From: Sclerurus mexicanus
Taxonomy: Eukaryota > Chordata > Aves > Passeriformes > Furnariidae
DNA: 64,000 bases
Direction: 5' to 3'
Assembly: GCA_013396755.1 (NCBI GenBank)
Contig: VWZF01006664.1
Coordinates: forward strand, 224,159-288,158
Position numbers and translations under genes: made by a program. Shown here piece after piece: positions 62,195 through 64,000 of this stretch (position 1 is the stretch's first letter; every line of letters begins with the position of its first letter). The notes under the pieces are model-generated. The model was not told the DNA's origin and did no database searches. It saw nothing but the letters and a program-made list of their open reading frames with translations.

Positions 62195-62289
62195 AGGAGC
62201 TGCATTGTTTTTCACTGTGACGCTCGGAGTTGTGGCTCGTAGTGCCCCGCTCACACCGTGGTAGTATTTGAAGCAGATCTTTGTTTCAG
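62195..62289 (-). CDS. HECW1: HECW1 coding exon E1: end of HECW N-terminal domain
   Basis: This 95-nt exon is the most upstream HECW1 exon in the window. After two bases completing a split codon it reads ETKICFKYYHGVSGALRA and then a TTPSVTVKNNAAP stretch. This matches roughly residues 154-185 of the human protein as I recall it, where the N-terminal HECW domain ends and the C2 domain is about to begin. The acceptor follows a T-rich tract ending in tttttag, and the donor is gtaagt, a strong consensus. The 5' boundary is phase 1 and the 3' boundary phase 0. The N-terminal domain is specific to the HECW pair and has no assigned enzymatic activity. The preceding exon was not found between 62290 and 64000. 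Confidence 0.95.
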
Positions 62290-64000
62290 CTAAAAAAGAA
62301 GAAGAAAAGGATTATTTAAGATGAGAAGAACTGCCAGGGAGAAGCTGTGTGAGCAGTTGCATCTCACAGGCACAAGGACTGGCAAGCAGTTAAATCTGGA
62401 GTGGTTCATTCTGTCTGGCTGGCACGACAGGACACCTCCTGCCTCTGATCTTCCCCTTTGCCAGAGTGACATTCAGAGTTTGGTTCCGGAGAGTTAGAAC
62501 GGTTCAAACCCAAACCTCTTCTGAGCAGACAGACCTTAGAGCACCTCATTAGCATCTTTCAGCTACATTAGGAATTAAAAAAAAGTAGGACTAGATAAAG
62601 CCTCCCTGTTCAGACATCCCAAACATGAACATGCAAAGACAATGGGAACCTTTCTTAGGACAATGAGATTGCACAGTTGCTCAGGGACAGGTCTGACTGT
62701 GCCGATTGGTTCTGGCCTGGGCCAGGGCAAGGACAGATCTCCACAGATGAACTCCTCTGTCCGATTTGGGATTAAAGCATTTTCCAGAAACACTGGAGTA
62801 CCACAGGCCCCTCCTTAGCATATTTCCTCTGACTTCCAAAGATTTAGATTAGGTAAGGAACACAGTAAAGATCACGATTTGGGGCACTGACATTGAAATA
62901 AATAACATTAAGCGAGGGCAACCCATTTCAATGACTCTATCAAGGCATATAAGTGAAAACAGCTTCTGGCACATCAGCCCCTCATAACCCACTTTCTTGC
63001 GTGCTACAAGAAGGAAATCGAGTTTCATCCAGCTCCTCTGTTGCTCTGTAAGTACAAACACATGTGAAGGATCCTGCTCTCCTTCTTGCCTGGAAGTGGT
63101 GACCTGCTGGAGCACGTCCTGGCAGCGACTATGCACTGTCATATATGCAACACGTATGTTAGTGGGATGTGAAAAATACCTGTTTAAATAAAAGCAGCAT
63201 TCACGTTTTCTAGTTTTAACTGGATAATGCCATGGAAATTTTCATCTGTTCCATAAAATACTTGAAGGTGCTTTTCATAATCAAGTTTTTCCTTAACCCC
63301 TGCTTTGCAGCTGCTGCTGAAGCCCAGGGAAACCACCAGCCTTTGCCTGCCAGAGCCACGACAATGCTCACTGTATCTACAGTGCTTATGTAGGAAAAGA
63401 ATAAAGAAACGCCAATGATGTGCTTTAACACACAAATTGTACTGCAGTTTTAATACCAGTAACAAAATAAGCTGTGACAAAAGACTGTGCAGTGTTAAGA
63501 GCTGGGACTTTGGCCACATTCTGGGGCTGTGATCGGTATGGTAGATACAAGAAACAACTGAGCAATGCTCCAGGTGGAAGCAAAACTTGGAGCTGTGAAA
63601 AGTGGCAGAAACCCTCCAAAAACTCAGGCTTGGGTTGCTTACCCTGATGCCAACGCAGGACGCAAAAAAAAAACCCTGATTTCTTTTGAAAGACAAAATA
63701 ATTTCAGAAGTGCAAAGCCTTCCCAGCTTTCACGTGTGACTTGGGAAGTGAAAACCGAAGAGCTGAAGTTCCCAAGCAGCTGGAGCACCTCTCCGTGCCG
63801 CAGGAACACACGGTCCCATCTGCCACCGCATTTCTCACCCCCACAGCTCAGTCCTCAGCAGACACCCAGGTGCACAGTCCTGCTCACTGGTGACAATCCA
63901 CACCTCTGCCCCTGGATGCATGAGCCCCCTTCACCTCCCAGCACCCCACAGGGACCGGAGCAGGATGCGGAGCCCTCCAGCACCTCCACAAAGGGCTGTG
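62290..64000 (-). other. HECW1 intron before E1 (partial, runs off the window)
   Basis: No exon was found here. The residues expected before E1 (an IIWKIDASSYF-like segment) were looked for on the minus strand without success. No repeat family was recognised. Base composition becomes more GC-rich in the last 250 nt. Confidence 0.75.

Larger units (their letters stand above)
1532..62289 (-). other. HECW1: HECW1 gene body, internal part (nine coding exons)
   Basis: This span is an internal segment of HECW1 (NEDL1), a HECT-type E3 ubiquitin ligase of the NEDD4 family (C2, WW and HECT domains) that acts mainly in neurons in mammals. Nine minus-strand exons translate into a collinear protein of about 771 residues that matches remembered HECW1 sequence from the end of the HECW N-terminal domain to just after WW1. 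Every exon has an AG acceptor and a GT donor, and codon phases agree across all eight complete introns. The choice over HECW2 rests on RPTAAATPDG followed by QQMEQLNRR and YQNIQRTI; HECW2, as I recall it, has RPTAPPAPQ and RRYQSIRRTM there. The first exons and promoter lie beyond 64000 and the WW2 and HECT exons before 1, so catalysis cannot be judged here. The nine exons occupy only about 61 kb, compact compared with the mammalian gene. Confidence 0.96.

Noticed and set aside
62290..64000. A further upstream HECW1 exon
   Set aside because: No minus-strand segment matched the residues expected before E1, and no open frame here joins E1 in phase with an acceptor and donor.

Overview
The window is vertebrate nuclear DNA, most likely from a bird. 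It has spliced genes with consensus GT-AG introns, low repeat density, and interspersed repeats that are recognisably CR1 LINEs, the dominant avian (also turtle and crocodilian) retrotransposon. Nothing bacterial, viral or plasmid-like was seen.

The whole window lies inside one minus-strand gene, HECW1 (NEDL1), a NEDD4-family C2-WW-HECT E3 ubiquitin ligase. Nine consecutive internal coding exons were found by translating both strands and matching remembered vertebrate HECW1 protein. In transcript order they are E1 62195-62289, E2 38585-38660, E3 30009-30178, E4 19868-20010, E5 17746-17846, E6 15403-16746, E7 11893-11994, E8 6585-6735 and E9 1532-1662. All have AG acceptors, GT donors and matching codon phases, giving 2313 nt (770 whole codons plus 3 bases in split terminal codons). 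E1 is the end of the HECW N-terminal domain, E2-E5 the C2 domain region, E6 a long acidic disordered linker, E7-E8 the first WW domain, and E9 the post-WW helix. The gene's 5' exons, promoter, second WW domain and catalytic HECT exons lie outside the window. The paralogue HECW2 was excluded by residues around WW1. Exon numbers E1-E9 are local to this window, not the gene's own numbering.

The rest is intron. From high to low coordinate these are 23.5, 8.4, 10.0, 2.0, 1.0, 3.4, 5.2 and 4.9 kb, plus partial introns at both ends. They contain one fairly long antisense-oriented CR1 (about 51340-52360), two CR1 3' fragments (12749-12813 and about 46064-46415), a 30-bp minisatellite (28993-29088), simple or low-complexity tracts, and several CpG-dense patches (about 10826-11146, 57001-57300, 58381-58720) that could be regulatory. 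No second gene, RNA gene or novel multi-gene system could be supported. The most notable items are the conserved motif inside the fast-evolving E6 linker, the Cys-rich pentapeptide repeat, and the intronic CpG-dense patches. One ambiguous base (N) is at 6489.
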